From the NCBI GenBank assembly GCA_947502305.1, contig CANMZA010000001.1, positions 1,178,001 to 1,242,000 on the forward strand: a stretch of 64,000 bases of DNA. Direction: 5' to 3'. Positions 34,027 through 43,046 of this stretch are shown piece by piece. The DNA comes from an uncultured Erythrobacter sp. Its GTDB lineage: Bacteria > Pseudomonadota > Alphaproteobacteria > Sphingomonadales > Sphingomonadaceae. A model generated the notes under the pieces. That model was not told where the DNA came from. It ran no database searches and saw nothing but the letters and a program-made list of their open reading frames with translations. The number at the start of each line of letters is the position of its first letter. Position 1 is the stretch's first letter. The position numbers and the translations under genes are program-made.

Positions 34027-36194
34027 TATGCGACTTCTTCTCGGATTGATTTTTGATTCTGTGATTGCGGTGATGCCGCGTCTAATTCTTGGGCCGCATC
34101 GCTGCGCTTGCTGAGCAATTTGGCGGCCTCTGGCACTGGCAACGTGATGCTGAAACGGGTGCCCACATCTTCGCGCGATTCCACATTGACGCGGCCGCCC
34201 ATCGCTTTGATCATTTCGCGCGCTTCAAATGCGCCAATTCCAAACCCGCCCTGCTTTGAGGAAACAAAGGGTTTAAACAGGCTGCTGCGGACAAATTCGG
34301 GTGACATGCCCGACCCGGAATCGATGACATCAATCTGACCCGCCAATCCATCGCTGCTCACGCTCAGGAACACTTGATCGTCTGGCTTGCTGGCATCGAC
34401 CGCATTTTGGATCAGATGAATGAGAGCCTGTTCCAGGCTTTCAACATCGGCCAGCACTTGCACAGGATCGGCCCGCATTAACGACACCGGATGCCCGCCC
34501 TTAAACCGGTCCGCAATATCACCAGCAAGACGCGCAAGATCGATCTCGCGGACCTCTTGCGATTGGCCGGGACCATAGCGGCTAAGCCGGGCAAGCAGCG
34601 CGTTCAATTTTTCCGACGAATTGCGCAAAGTCACCAACATATCAGCGCGGAAATCGGGGTTGTCGGCGTGTTTTTGCGCATTGCCCGACAGCAGCGAGAT
34701 TTGGCTGGCGAGATTTTTGATGTCGTGCATCACAAACGCCATCCGGCGGTTAAATTCATCAAACCGGCTGGCATCCATCAAGGCTTGCTGCCCGGCTTGT
34801 TCTGCAAGGTAGCTGGCCAATTGTTGGCCAACCACGCGCAGCAAATCGAAATCTTCCCAATCCAACCCGCGTTCAATGCGCGGACGGGCCAACACAATCG
34901 TACCGACGAGCCGGTCAAAATGGATAAGCGGCACAACCGCCCACGCATCCTCAGCCTCGCACAGCCATTCCGGCACATGTTTCAGCTCACCATGGTGATC
35001 AATCGCGGCGCGCGCTTCGTCCAGATCAAGGATGTGATTGTGCTGTTCCAACAAGCCAGACAGCGCATAATCCCCGGCCGATGCAGGCACTTCGATCGTC
35101 GCCCAGTTCCACCGCGCCGATAATTCAAGCTGCGCCTCTTCGTTGGGCACCAGCAGCAATCCGGCTGGGCTGTCGGTGATGTCGGCAACCGCTTTCACCG
35201 CGCGTTCGTGGAACGTGGCATTGGCGTTCGATCCGCGTCCAATCGTACGGGTAAACCGCAACCATTCCTCACGGTAGTCATAGCGGTGCTGAAACAGATG
35301 TTTGATCGCGGTAACCCGCAGCCATCCGCGCAGCCGTTCCGATGGCAACCATAGGATCGCCGAAACACCTGCCAAAACGACAAAAACAACCTGACTGGCG
35401 CGGGCAAAGTCACCGCCCAGCAAGGCCAAGGACCGGGTGACCAGCACCATAACCAACAAGTAACTGCCGATGACCAGCAGCGACAAGGTTTGGAATGTCA
35501 CCGCACGGCTGGGCCGGAATTGCAGATGCGCATTGGCCGAATTTGCGCCCAGCGCCAGCAACACCGCAACCACCCCGGCAATCGCGCCGCGCAAGGCAAC
35601 CAAAATCGCCGGATATTCCCCGCCAAGATAGGCGACAGTGAAATAGTTGAGATCATAGGCAAAGATGCCCGCAAGCCCGATCCAGCTCCACCGGATAATC
35701 TTACGCGAGGACGCCGCCGCGCCCGCATACAGATTGTGCAAGAGCACCAAGGCTCCGATCGCCACCAGCATATTGAGCACAGTGCCGACTTCGAAGATGA
35801 TCTGAGCAACCTGCGGAATATATCCGGCCTGCGCATCCACGAACAACAAAACCGGCTGCATCAATTGCACCAAGGCCAGCGAGACAATCACTGGGCGGGT
35901 TGGTTTGAGGCTTTCATCGCGCCCATCGGCGGCAAACAGGCGGAAAATCATCGCGATCAATGCCAGATTGCGACCCGTAGCGGCCAGTTCAATCGCCGGC
36001 TCACCCGGTTGGAACGTCATAGAAAGGACGCACCAGATGACCGTCATCGTCAACGCCGCCAAAACCGCGCCGCGATCGGGACGTTCGCGGTCGCCAAACC
36101 GCGCGATCCACAGGCCTGCACCGGCGCTCAAAACCGCGCCGATCAGGTAAGAAACCTGCATCACGTAAGGTTCAAGGCCAGCAAACCCCATCAT
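34026..36194 (-). CDS. prsK: PEP-CTERM system sensor histidine kinase PrsK
   Basis: A 722-residue membrane kinase. The N-terminal 300 residues contain about eight hydrophobic helices. A GAF-like domain follows (about 325-475, with AGLLLVPNEEAQLELSARWNW and WAVVPLIHFDRLVGTIVLARP). The kinase core has the phospho-acceptor motif MHDIKNLASQISLL with His at about residue 490, then HATPase_c with NAVDAS, DSGSGM and QGGFGIGAFEAREMIKAMGG. The start is ATG 36194 (TAATG overlap with the glycosyltransferase stop) or the next codon. The HDIKN H-box and the topology are characteristic of PrsK. Confidence 0.92.
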   Translation of the reverse strand: MMGFAGLEPYVMQVSYLIGAVLSAGAGLWIARFGDRERPDRGAVLAALTMTVIWCVLSMTFQPGEPAIELAATGRNLALIAMIFRLFAADGRDESLKPTRPVIVSLALVQLMQPVLLFVDAQAGYIPQVAQIIFEVGTVLNMLVAIGALVLLHNLYAGAAASSRKIIRWSWIGLAGIFAYDLNYFTVAYLGGEYPAILVALRGAIAGVVAVLLALGANSANAHLQFRPSRAVTFQTLSLLVIGSYLLVMVLVTRSLALLGGDFARASQVVFVVLAGVSAILWLPSERLRGWLRVTAIKHLFQHRYDYREEWLRFTRTIGRGSNANATFHERAVKAVADITDSPAGLLLVPNEEAQLELSARWNWATIEVPASAGDYALSGLLEQHNHILDLDEARAAIDHHGELKHVPEWLCEAEDAWAVVPLIHFDRLVGTIVLARPRIERGLDWEDFDLLRVVGQQLASYLAEQAGQQALMDASRFDEFNRRMAFVMHDIKNLASQISLLSGNAQKHADNPDFRADMLVTLRNSSEKLNALLARLSRYGPGQSQEVREIDLARLAGDIADRFKGGHPVSLMRADPVQVLADVESLEQALIHLIQNAVDASKPDDQVFLSVSSDGLAGQIDVIDSGSGMSPEFVRSSLFKPFVSSKQGGFGIGAFEAREMIKAMGGRVNVESREDVGTRFSITLPVPEAAKLLSKRSDAAQELDAASPQSQNQKSIREEVA

Positions 36195-37579
36195 TACCGC
36201 GCACCCTCTGGCCACAGCACCACGCGCACCGTTTGCAGCAGGATTACAAAATCCAGAAACGGCGTGTAATTCTTCGCATAATACAGATCATATTCGAGCT
36301 TCTTGCGGCTATCTTCCGTCGATGCACCGTAAGGGTAATTGATCTGCGCCCAGCCTGTAATGCCGGGCTTCACCATGTGGCGTTCTTGATAGAACGGGAT
36401 TTCTTCCTGCAAACCATCGACGAATTGCGGGACCTCTGGGCGCGGGCCGACAAAACTCATCTCGCCTTTCAACACCGCCCATGTTTGCGGCAATTCATCA
36501 ATGCGCACCTTGCGGATGAAGCGGCCCACACGGGTCACGCGCGGATCATTTTCCGACGCCCATTTCGCCCCGTCTTTTTCCGCATCGGTGCGCATGCTGC
36601 GCAATTTGGTGAGGTAAAATGTCTCTCCGAACAATCCGATGCGTTGCTGGCGGAAGAATGCCGGACCTTTGCTGTCCATTTTTACGATTGCCGCGAACAG
36701 CGCGATGATCGGGAATGTCAGCAGCAATAGGATCAGGCTGGCGGTGATATCAAACACGCGTTTGACCGCGCTGGACAGCACGCGGCTGCTCGAAAACCCG
36801 TCGGAGAAAATCAGCCAGCTGGGGTTGACGGTGTCTAGGTCAACGCGGCCCGTTTCGCGTTCCAGAAAGCTGGAAAAATCATTGACGTGCACGCCCTTGG
36901 TCTTGATCCGCAAAAGGTCATTCAATGGCAATGAATTGCGCCGCTCTTGCAGCGCAAGCACCACTTCGCTGACCCCGAGATTTTCGACGAACCGGCCAAG
37001 ATCATGGATCGCCTCACGCGCGATTGCCTCTTCGACAGTACGCTCAGGCTCTCCCATCGCGATATAGGATACGATGGCAAAACCGGATTCGGGTTGATCG
37101 CCCAATTCGCGCAAACGCTGCGCCCGGTCGCCTGCGCCCAAAACCATGACCCGGCGGCGGAAAGCGGAGGAGCCGAGGAAGCTGTTGAGCAGCAACCGAT
37201 CCGCCACCAACACCAAAATTGCAAAGCCCATCGAATAAAGAAGCGTCGATCGCCAGAATGTCTCGCCCGGCAAAATCCAATCGATGGCCGCCAAAACAAT
37301 AATTCCAAGGCTGATCGCGACCAGCAGGCGCGCGCCCGCAAACCGCAAGGATCGAAGCGCATAGGGGCCGTAAACCCCCACCGCGATCATCGCCAACCAC
37401 ACCACGCTTGCTGAGCCGACCAGCGGGATCCAGCGGTCTGCAATGGGGCCAGGTTCCATCCCGATTTGGGTGGCACGAACCTTCCACGCCAGCTCGCTCG
37501 CCAGCATCAAAAGGGCGAAATCGAGCAAGCCAAGCAGCAGCACAGCATGAGGTATATAGTGCTTAAACAAGCGGATCAT
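36194..37579 (-). CDS. XrtA/PEP-CTERM system sugar transferase (initiating glycosyltransferase)
   Basis: A 461-residue inner-membrane protein. Four or so N-terminal helices (to about 115) and a nucleotide-binding-like middle domain ([12 protein letters not shown]) precede the bacterial sugar-transferase domain: [18 protein letters not shown] membrane segment, [53 protein letters not shown] and [10 protein letters not shown]. It should attach the first sugar-phosphate to undecaprenyl phosphate for an exopolysaccharide. ATG 37579 ([20 protein letters not shown]) is the family's usual start. It leads the operon with prsK, prsR and the TPR gene. Confidence 0.92.
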   Translation of the reverse strand: MIRLFKHYIPHAVLLLGLLDFALLMLASELAWKVRATQIGMEPGPIADRWIPLVGSASVVWLAMIAVGVYGPYALRSLRFAGARLLVAISLGIIVLAAIDWILPGETFWRSTLLYSMGFAILVLVADRLLLNSFLGSSAFRRRVMVLGAGDRAQRLRELGDQPESGFAIVSYIAMGEPERTVEEAIAREAIHDLGRFVENLGVSEVVLALQERRNSLPLNDLLRIKTKGVHVNDFSSFLERETGRVDLDTVNPSWLIFSDGFSSSRVLSSAVKRVFDITASLILLLLTFPIIALFAAIVKMDSKGPAFFRQQRIGLFGETFYLTKLRSMRTDAEKDGAKWASENDPRVTRVGRFIRKVRIDELPQTWAVLKGEMSFVGPRPEVPQFVDGLQEEIPFYQERHMVKPGITGWAQINYPYGASTEDSRKKLEYDLYYAKNYTPFLDFVILLQTVRVVLWPEGAR

Positions 37580-37729
37580 TGCGGTTATTCGGCCTTTGAT
37601 AGGGTTCGCTAACAATCCCCCTTTAGGCGCGAGTGCTTAAGTGTCGGTAAATTTTACAACGATGGCGCAAACCCACCATTGCTGCGCGATTGCGCGGTTA
37701 ATGCAGGCCTAAGGTATCGGCCGGCCCCT

Positions 37730-39061
37730 CTATCGTGAGAGCGCCAACCTCGAAGGAGCCGGCGTCAGGCAATCGGCCCGGCCGCAGCGCGGGCATCCCA
37801 CACCCAGCGGCACCGCATCCGCCGGATCGAGCGATATTCCGCGCGCATGTGCCAATTCGCCCGCATAACGCGCTTCGATCCCCAAAACGACAGAACGGCG
37901 CGCAGAACAGGCGGCGCCGTCGACTTCGATGGTGCGCGCAATGGTGAACCAGTGGCGCTGTGCGCCTTCGCCCTCCCCAAAAGTCACCGCTTGCATCAAC
38001 ATCGTCCCGCGGCTTTCAAATGCAGCATAGGGCGCCCATGCGGGCCAGCGCGCGCCGTCCAGCGGAAAGATCGCGCCGCTTGCCCCGGCGCTGAAATGCA
38101 CCATCCGGCCCGTCCGTCCAAATCGGGCGTTGAAGAAGGGAAGGCCGCGCTCTCCCACACGTTGCAACGTCGTTAGGCGCTGCGCCAATTGGTCGAAGCT
38201 GACGGCGAAGCGGCGTTGAAGGACCGCCAGATCATATCCGGTTTGCTCACACGCCCGCAAGAACCGGCGGTATGGCATAAGCAGCGCCGCCGCGAGGTAA
38301 TCGGTGACATGTTCGCGGAACCTCTCACGCGCCTCTGCAGAGGCCAAATTTGCGCCCGCGACCAGCGTGTCGATTGCCTCTCTCTGTTCCAGACTGCCAA
38401 CTTGGCGGGCAATCTGAAAACGGCGCGCGGCACCGGGCAGCATTTCGGATACTTGCAATTGCCGCGCATGCCAATCGAGCCGTTGAACAAGGCCCGGCAT
38501 CACCTCAGCAGGCAAAACCCGCACGGACAGCCGGTGCCGTTCGCGCAAACGCTCAATCAATGCGGCGCTGATATCCCCGCGCGACAGGCGCAATTCATCC
38601 GCCAAATCTTCCGCCGCATGATCGAGATCGGCAAAATGGTTCTGCCATCTTTCGGCGGCTTGCCGCGCCTCGCCAATCGGGTCTTCGCCGCGTTCTTCGC
38701 CCGGATGCGAATTGTCATAAAGGCGCGCAAAGGCGGCCGCAGCCTGCGGCGCAGCGGCGAGAAATTCCTGCACTTCTTCGCGGTCAATTCCCAAATCGGC
38801 AAAGCGCTTATCCGACATCCGGCGCGCCAAACCATCGATCCCGCCAATCGCTTCGTCTTCGCGCAGCGATCGCGGATCAAAATCATACCGTTCGATCACT
38901 TGGACCAAAACGCGCGCGGAAAGCGGGCGCTGGTTGCGCTCAATCAGATTGAGATAGCTTGGGCTGATCCCCAGAGACGCCGCCATGGCCGCTTGGGTTA
39001 ACCGTTCGCGCTTGCGAAGACGGCGCAGGGAGGGGCCAGCGAGGAGAGAAGTTTCGGACAT
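37730..39061 (-). CDS. ScfR/RamB-like XRE-family transcriptional regulator
   Basis: A 443-residue regulator. Residues about 8-64 form an XRE helix-turn-helix (RLRKRERLTQAAMAASLGISPSYLNLIERNQRPLS). The middle carries an IrrE/ImmA-like domain with REHVTDYLAAALLMPYRRF but without an HExxH zinc motif, followed by the DUF2083 short-chain fatty acyl regulator domain. It ends with a CPRCGRADC cluster. In other bacteria RamB/ScfR proteins sense acyl-CoA or acetate status and control glyoxylate or propionate genes. Here the gene is divergent from isocitrate lyase, with an inverted repeat nine bases from its own start, so control of aceA and itself is likely. Confidence 0.88.
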   Translation of the reverse strand: MSETSLLAGPSLRRLRKRERLTQAAMAASLGISPSYLNLIERNQRPLSARVLVQVIERYDFDPRSLREDEAIGGIDGLARRMSDKRFADLGIDREEVQEFLAAAPQAAAAFARLYDNSHPGEERGEDPIGEARQAAERWQNHFADLDHAAEDLADELRLSRGDISAALIERLRERHRLSVRVLPAEVMPGLVQRLDWHARQLQVSEMLPGAARRFQIARQVGSLEQREAIDTLVAGANLASAEARERFREHVTDYLAAALLMPYRRFLRACEQTGYDLAVLQRRFAVSFDQLAQRLTTLQRVGERGLPFFNARFGRTGRMVHFSAGASGAIFPLDGARWPAWAPYAAFESRGTMLMQAVTFGEGEGAQRHWFTIARTIEVDGAACSARRSVVLGIEARYAGELAHARGISLDPADAVPLGVGCPRCGRADCLTPAPSRLALSR

Positions 39062-39069
39062 GAGCGTTT

Positions 39070-39085
39070 TGTAACTATCTTTACA
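39070..39085. promoter_or_regulatory. Candidate operator between scfR-like gene and aceA
   Basis: The inverted repeat TGTAA-N6-TTACA lies just upstream of the regulator's start codon, with a further TTACACAA at 39089-39096. It is the best operator candidate in the 156-base divergent gap. Binding has not been shown. Confidence 0.45.
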
Positions 39086-39217
39086 GCATTACACAAGATT
39101 AGACCCAAAAATGCCGATACAGACACGAAATTCTGTCAACTTTCCTATCATGCTGCGCTGCGGCATGCCATAAGAATGGGGCAACCTCCCCTCTCAAAGA
39201 CAATTTCGGAGACCCCA

Positions 39218-40816
39218 ATGACTTATCAAAACACGATCGCGCAAATGCAGCAGCTGATCACCGCCAATGGCCCAAGCTGGGGCGCAATCGACGCCGAGAG
39301 CGCGGCTCGTATGGCGATCCAAAACCGTTTTCCGACCGGCCTCGACATCGCCAAATACACCGCGAAGATCATGCGCGCCGATATGGATGCCTATGACGCC
39401 GATCCCGCCGCTTACACCCAATCTTTGGGTTGCTGGCACGGGTTTATCGCGCAGCAAAAAATGATCTCTATCAAGAAGCATTTCGGCACAACCAAACAGC
39501 GCTACCTGTATCTGTCCGGTTGGATGGTTGCGGCATTGCGCAGTGAATTTGGCCCACTGCCGGATCAATCCATGCACGAAAAAACGACCGTGCCGGAGAC
39601 GATTGAAGAGCTCTACACCTTCCTCAAGCAAGCAGATGCCCGCGAATTGGGCGGCCTGTTCCGTGATCTGGACGCGGCGCGCGACGCCGGTGACGAGGTC
39701 AAAGCGAAAGACCTGCAGAACCAAATCGACAATTACGAAACGCACGTCGTTCCGATTATCGCAGACATTGATGCGGGCTTTGGCAATGCCGAGGCGACAT
39801 ATTTGCTGGCCAAGAAAATGATCGAAGCCGGTGCCTGCGCTTTGCAAATTGAGAACCAAGTTTCGGACGAGAAACAATGCGGCCACCAAGACGGTAAAGT
39901 CACCGTGCCGCACGAAGATTTCTTGCAGAAAATCCGCGCGATCCGGCACGCCTTCCTCGAAATGGGTGTCGAAGACGGCATTATCGTGGCGCGCACAGAC
40001 TCGCTGGGCGCAGGCCTGACCAAACAAATCGCCTATTCCACCGAAGCTGGCGATCTGGCTGATCAATACAACGCCTTTATCGACGCGGATGAAGTTGATC
40101 CGGCAAACATCACCAATGGTCAGGTCTTCATCAGCCGCGATGGCAAATTGATGTCGCCAAAACGTCTGCCGTCCAATCTGTTCCAATTCAAACCAGGCAC
40201 TGGCGAAGATCGCTGCGTTCTTGATTGCATCACAAGCTTGCAAAACGGCGCCGACCTGCTGTGGATCGAGACTGAGAAACCGCATGTTGAACAGATCGCC
40301 GGCATGGTGAACCGGGTGCGCGAAGTCGTTCCGAATGCGAAGCTGGTTTACAACAATTCGCCATCGTTCAACTGGACGCTGAATTTCCGTCAGCAGGTGT
40401 TTGATGCATGGGAAGCCGCAGGCAAAGATGTGTCTGCATTCAACCGTGCGGGCCTGATGAGCATCGATTATGACGGCACCGATCTGGCGATTGAAGCAGA
40501 TGAGAAAATCCGCACCTTCCAATCTGATGCCTCAAAGCATGCCGGGATTTTCCACCACCTGATCACTCTGCCGACCTATCACACGGCCGCTTTGTCCACC
40601 GACAATCTGGCGCGTGAATATTTCGGGGAGCAAGCCATGCTCGGCTACGTCAAGAACGTGCAACGCGAGGAAATCCGTCAGGGTATCGCCTGCGTTAAGC
40701 ACCAGAACATGGCCGGCAGCGACATGGGCGATGATCACAAGGAATATTTCGCCGGTGAAGCAGCCCTGAAAGCGGGCGGCAAAGACAACACCATGAACCA
40801 ATTCGCAGCGGCTTAA
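39218..40816 (+). CDS. aceA: Isocitrate lyase
   Basis: A 532-residue enzyme of the longer isocitrate lyase subclass that splits isocitrate into glyoxylate and succinate in the glyoxylate cycle. The catalytic loop KQCGH is at 219-223 with Cys221 as general acid; DIDAGFGNAEATY and ENQVSDE provide the Mg2+ and substrate pocket, and NNSPSFNW is the late conserved loop. ATG 39218 follows CGGAGA at the right spacing. A divergent ScfR/RamB-like regulator gene shares its promoter region. Malate synthase is not in this window. Confidence 0.96.
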   Translation: MTYQNTIAQMQQLITANGPSWGAIDAESAARMAIQNRFPTGLDIAKYTAKIMRADMDAYDADPAAYTQSLGCWHGFIAQQKMISIKKHFGTTKQRYLYLSGWMVAALRSEFGPLPDQSMHEKTTVPETIEELYTFLKQADARELGGLFRDLDAARDAGDEVKAKDLQNQIDNYETHVVPIIADIDAGFGNAEATYLLAKKMIEAGACALQIENQVSDEKQCGHQDGKVTVPHEDFLQKIRAIRHAFLEMGVEDGIIVARTDSLGAGLTKQIAYSTEAGDLADQYNAFIDADEVDPANITNGQVFISRDGKLMSPKRLPSNLFQFKPGTGEDRCVLDCITSLQNGADLLWIETEKPHVEQIAGMVNRVREVVPNAKLVYNNSPSFNWTLNFRQQVFDAWEAAGKDVSAFNRAGLMSIDYDGTDLAIEADEKIRTFQSDASKHAGIFHHLITLPTYHTAALSTDNLAREYFGEQAMLGYVKNVQREEIRQGIACVKHQNMAGSDMGDDHKEYFAGEAALKAGGKDNTMNQFAAA

Positions 40817-40847
40817 CGGCCACTGAGGGGAACCAATTCGCAGCGGC
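40795..40847 (+). repeat. 18-bp direct repeat spanning the aceA stop codon
   Basis: gaaccaattcgcagcggc occurs at 40795-40812 (last codons of aceA) and again at 40830-40847, and similarity continues (cggcca-tg-gg). It looks like a local 35-bp duplication of the gene end. Confidence 0.85.
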
Positions 40848-40905
40848 ATCATTCGGCCATTGCGGTTTACAGTTCGGCTCAATTTCAGAGCTGGAGAGGG
40901 GACTC

Positions 40906-40933
40906 GCAAGGTCAGTTTCAACACTGGCCTTGC
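40906..40933 (+). promoter_or_regulatory. Strong hairpin downstream of aceA
   Basis: GCAAGGTCAGT and ACTGGCCTTGC form an 11-bp stem (one T-G pair) with a 6-base loop. No T-run follows, so it may be an mRNA-stabilising or Rho-dependent end structure rather than an intrinsic terminator. Confidence 0.5.
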
Positions 40934-41006
40934 GGGAACCGCCCCCACCCTTCATGGACATCCTCATCACCCGGTTCGCATGCGAGCCATCGGCAAGAGA
41001 GAGACA

Positions 41007-41192
41007 ATGAGCGACACAGAAACACCAAACCGCGAGCCATCACGCGCCCGCGCCCTGCTTTCCACAGCAGACATGAAACTGCTCCGCCGGGCGTTGGAAA
41101 GCCACGCTCGCGGAACCGAAGACCGCGATGAACTCGCAAAGATCAACGCTTTGCACCACCGCTTGGGCACCTATGTGCCTGACGCTGAGTAA
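41007..41192 (+). CDS. Small hypothetical protein downstream of isocitrate lyase
   Basis: A 61-residue polar protein (MSDTETPNREPSRARALL start) with a predicted long helix LLSTADMKLLRRALESHARG and a second one ending TYVPDAE. No known domain, membrane segment or cysteine is present. ATG 41007 has a strong AGAGAGAG ribosome site. It lies 190 bases after aceA in the same direction and could be co-transcribed through the hairpin. Coding is supported by the ribosome site and normal codon use; the function is unknown. Confidence 0.6.
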   Translation: MSDTETPNREPSRARALLSTADMKLLRRALESHARGTEDRDELAKINALHHRLGTYVPDAE

Positions 41193-41266
41193 GCCTGCGC
41201 TTATCTAGGTCAGCGTTTCAGCGACCGGTTCACGCCAGTTCACACAGTTCTCCTGGGGAGGAGAAT

Positions 41267-41308
41267 ACGGCCGTCGGATGCGGGGTTCGCCCTGCGCCCG
41301 GCGGCCGT
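41267..41308. terminator. Long GC-rich hairpin between convergent genes
   Basis: ACGGCCG and CGGCCGT form the outer stem, with GCGGGG/CCCTGC inside around a TTCG loop; cacggtttt follows on the + strand. It is probably a terminator for the small gene upstream. A second small hairpin (TTCTCC/GGAGAA) precedes it at 41249-41266. Confidence 0.5.
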
Positions 41309-41324
41309 CACGGTTTTGGGCCAT

Positions 41325-41372
41325 ATGCACGGCCTAATGTGCGGCCTAATGCACGGTCAAATGCGGGGGCAG
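41325..41372. repeat. Degenerate 12-bp tandem repeats
   Basis: ATGCACGGCCTA, ATGTGCGGCCTA, ATGCACGGTCAA and ATGCGGGGGCAG follow one another in the intergenic gap. Read as protein they give MHGL/MCGL/MHGQ/MRGQ, but no gene is convincing. Confidence 0.7.
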
Positions 41373-41463
41373 CAAGCAGCGCCAAGCGCAGCCGATCACC
41401 CGCACTCGGCCCAGAGCCTGAACCCCGCACCGCAACCCCAGCCTCAACCTCCAAACACAGCCC

Positions 41464-42855
41464 TCACCCGCCGCTTTTCGGCATCAGGTCGAGCGTCGCC
41501 GATGCCAGCGCTTCTGTTGCTGTCGCAATCACCACTGGCGCATCAGGAGCCCAGAATGGCGAATGCAGGCTCACCAGCTCCACTTCGCCGCGTTGTGACG
41601 CTTCATAGCGTTCCATTGGAACACCGCCGATCCAGAAGATCAGCGATTCCACATTCTCCGGATCCGCCCGGTAGAACTGCCCGAAATCCTCACCGCCCAT
41701 TACGCTTGGCGTTTCCATCACGCGGCCTTCAAACCGCTGCGATAGACGCCCCATCACTTCGGCCGTGAATTCCGGCGTGTTGTAGGTTGATGGCGTGTAT
41801 GGGTCCTGCACCGTTACCACTGGCAGCAAATCCTCTGGCATTCCCGCCGCCAGAGCCTCTCCGCGCGCGATCCGGGCGATCCCGTCCAGCAATTGCGCGC
41901 GCACTTCGTCGGTGTAACTGCGCACGGTGATCTGCAAATGCGCCTCATCCGGCACGATGTTGTGCTTTGATCCGGCACGGAAACTGCCGACGGTCACCAC
42001 TGCTGGATCCAGCGGGCTGACTTCGCGGCTGACCAGTGTTTGCAACCGGGTCACGATATGCGCGCCGATCACCACCGGGTCTTTGGTCGTGTGCGGGTAC
42101 GCACCGTGGCCGCCCACACCGGGGATCATCACATCGACGCTATCGACATTGGCCAGCGCATAACCGGACGAATAGCCGATAAAGCCCGCCGGTGCCTGCG
42201 CCGCATCGTGAAAGGCCAGCACGTAGTCGGGCTTCGGAAACCGCTCATACAGGCCGTCCGCTAGCATTGCGAGCGCGCCCTCGCCCGTCTCCTCTGCCGG
42301 TTGCAGGATCATCACCAATGTGCCGGACCATTCGTCCTTGCGCTCTGCCATCAGCTGCGCTGTGCCGACCCATGCCGCCATATGCGTGTCGTGGCCGCAC
42401 GCATGCATCACGCCGGTCTCAATCCCGTTTGCGGGGATCGCGGTGCGGGTCGAGGCATAGGGCAAGCCCGTCTGCTCAATCACCGGCAATCCGTCCATAT
42501 CCGCGCGCAGCATGACCGTTGGCCCCTCGCCATTGCGCATCACCGCAACCACGCCGGTTTGCCCCACGCCCTCTGTCACTTCGAAGCCCAGATCCCGCGC
42601 GCGCTGCGCCAGCTTGGCGGCGGTCTCTACCTCTTGAAAGCTCAGCTCCGGATTGGCGTGCAAGTCTTGGTACAGTTCGACCAGACCCGGCATATCCTCC
42701 ATCACCGCCGCGCGCAGACCGTCTTCCACGGCGCTGGCCTCTGAGGCGCTGGCCTCCACATGCGCATCCGCGAGCGCGGGCGTCGCGAATACACCGCCGC
42801 CCATCACCGCCAGCGCCCCAATCGCTGCGCCTGTTGTCAAAACCCGTTTAAGCAT
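41464..42855 (-). CDS. Secreted M20-family amidohydrolase (aminoacylase/carboxypeptidase type)
   Basis: A 463-residue protein with a Sec signal peptide (about 1-30, ALADA cleavage region). The M20D metal site is seen as RADMDGLPV (115-124), GVMHACGHDTH with Cys153 and His155, LQPAEETGEGA with the catalytic Glu pair, and a late MGGEDFGQFY. Members hydrolyse N-acyl amino acids or aromatic amides. ATG 42855 follows GGGGAGAG and starts the signal peptide; a TTG 27 codons upstream only adds the translated repeat element. It is thus a periplasmic hydrolase. Confidence 0.9.
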   Translation of the reverse strand: MLKRVLTTGAAIGALAVMGGGVFATPALADAHVEASASEASAVEDGLRAAVMEDMPGLVELYQDLHANPELSFQEVETAAKLAQRARDLGFEVTEGVGQTGVVAVMRNGEGPTVMLRADMDGLPVIEQTGLPYASTRTAIPANGIETGVMHACGHDTHMAAWVGTAQLMAERKDEWSGTLVMILQPAEETGEGALAMLADGLYERFPKPDYVLAFHDAAQAPAGFIGYSSGYALANVDSVDVMIPGVGGHGAYPHTTKDPVVIGAHIVTRLQTLVSREVSPLDPAVVTVGSFRAGSKHNIVPDEAHLQITVRSYTDEVRAQLLDGIARIARGEALAAGMPEDLLPVVTVQDPYTPSTYNTPEFTAEVMGRLSQRFEGRVMETPSVMGGEDFGQFYRADPENVESLIFWIGGVPMERYEASQRGEVELVSLHSPFWAPDAPVVIATATEALASATLDLMPKSGG

Positions 42856-42891
42856 CCGTTCTCTCCCCAAATCGCGATACGCCCTGACCCG

Positions 42892-42927
42892 CCTGACACA
42901 CTTGACACACAGTCCAGGGGCAAAATC
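42892..42927 (-). repeat. Dispersed upstream element, copy 2
   Basis: The minus strand carries cccctggactgtgtgtca followed by agtgtgtcagg, nearly identical to the element at 3822-3858. It ends 36 bases before the M20 start codon. The same reading frame (APGLCVKCVRR) is open into the M20 gene. Confidence 0.7.
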
Positions 42928-43046
42928 CTCGCCCAATATTTCTATCCCACAAAATCAGCCCGCCGCGCGCGTTCCAAGGATCAAAATTCGCCATTCCTTC
43001 CGCATCGCATATGCCGGCGGTGTAGGAAACCAAAAGGCGGCGAGGA

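Noticed and set aside
39194..40522. 442-codon frame antisense to isocitrate lyase
   Set aside because: A shadow of aceA, which carries all catalytic motifs; the antisense product has no domain.
42848..43033. Minus-strand frame reading through the dispersed element (GFCPWTVCQVCQ) and ending at the M20 start
   Set aside because: The frame differs from that shared by both copies of the element, starts with TTG or an ATG with unsuitable ribosome-site spacing, and shows no domain.
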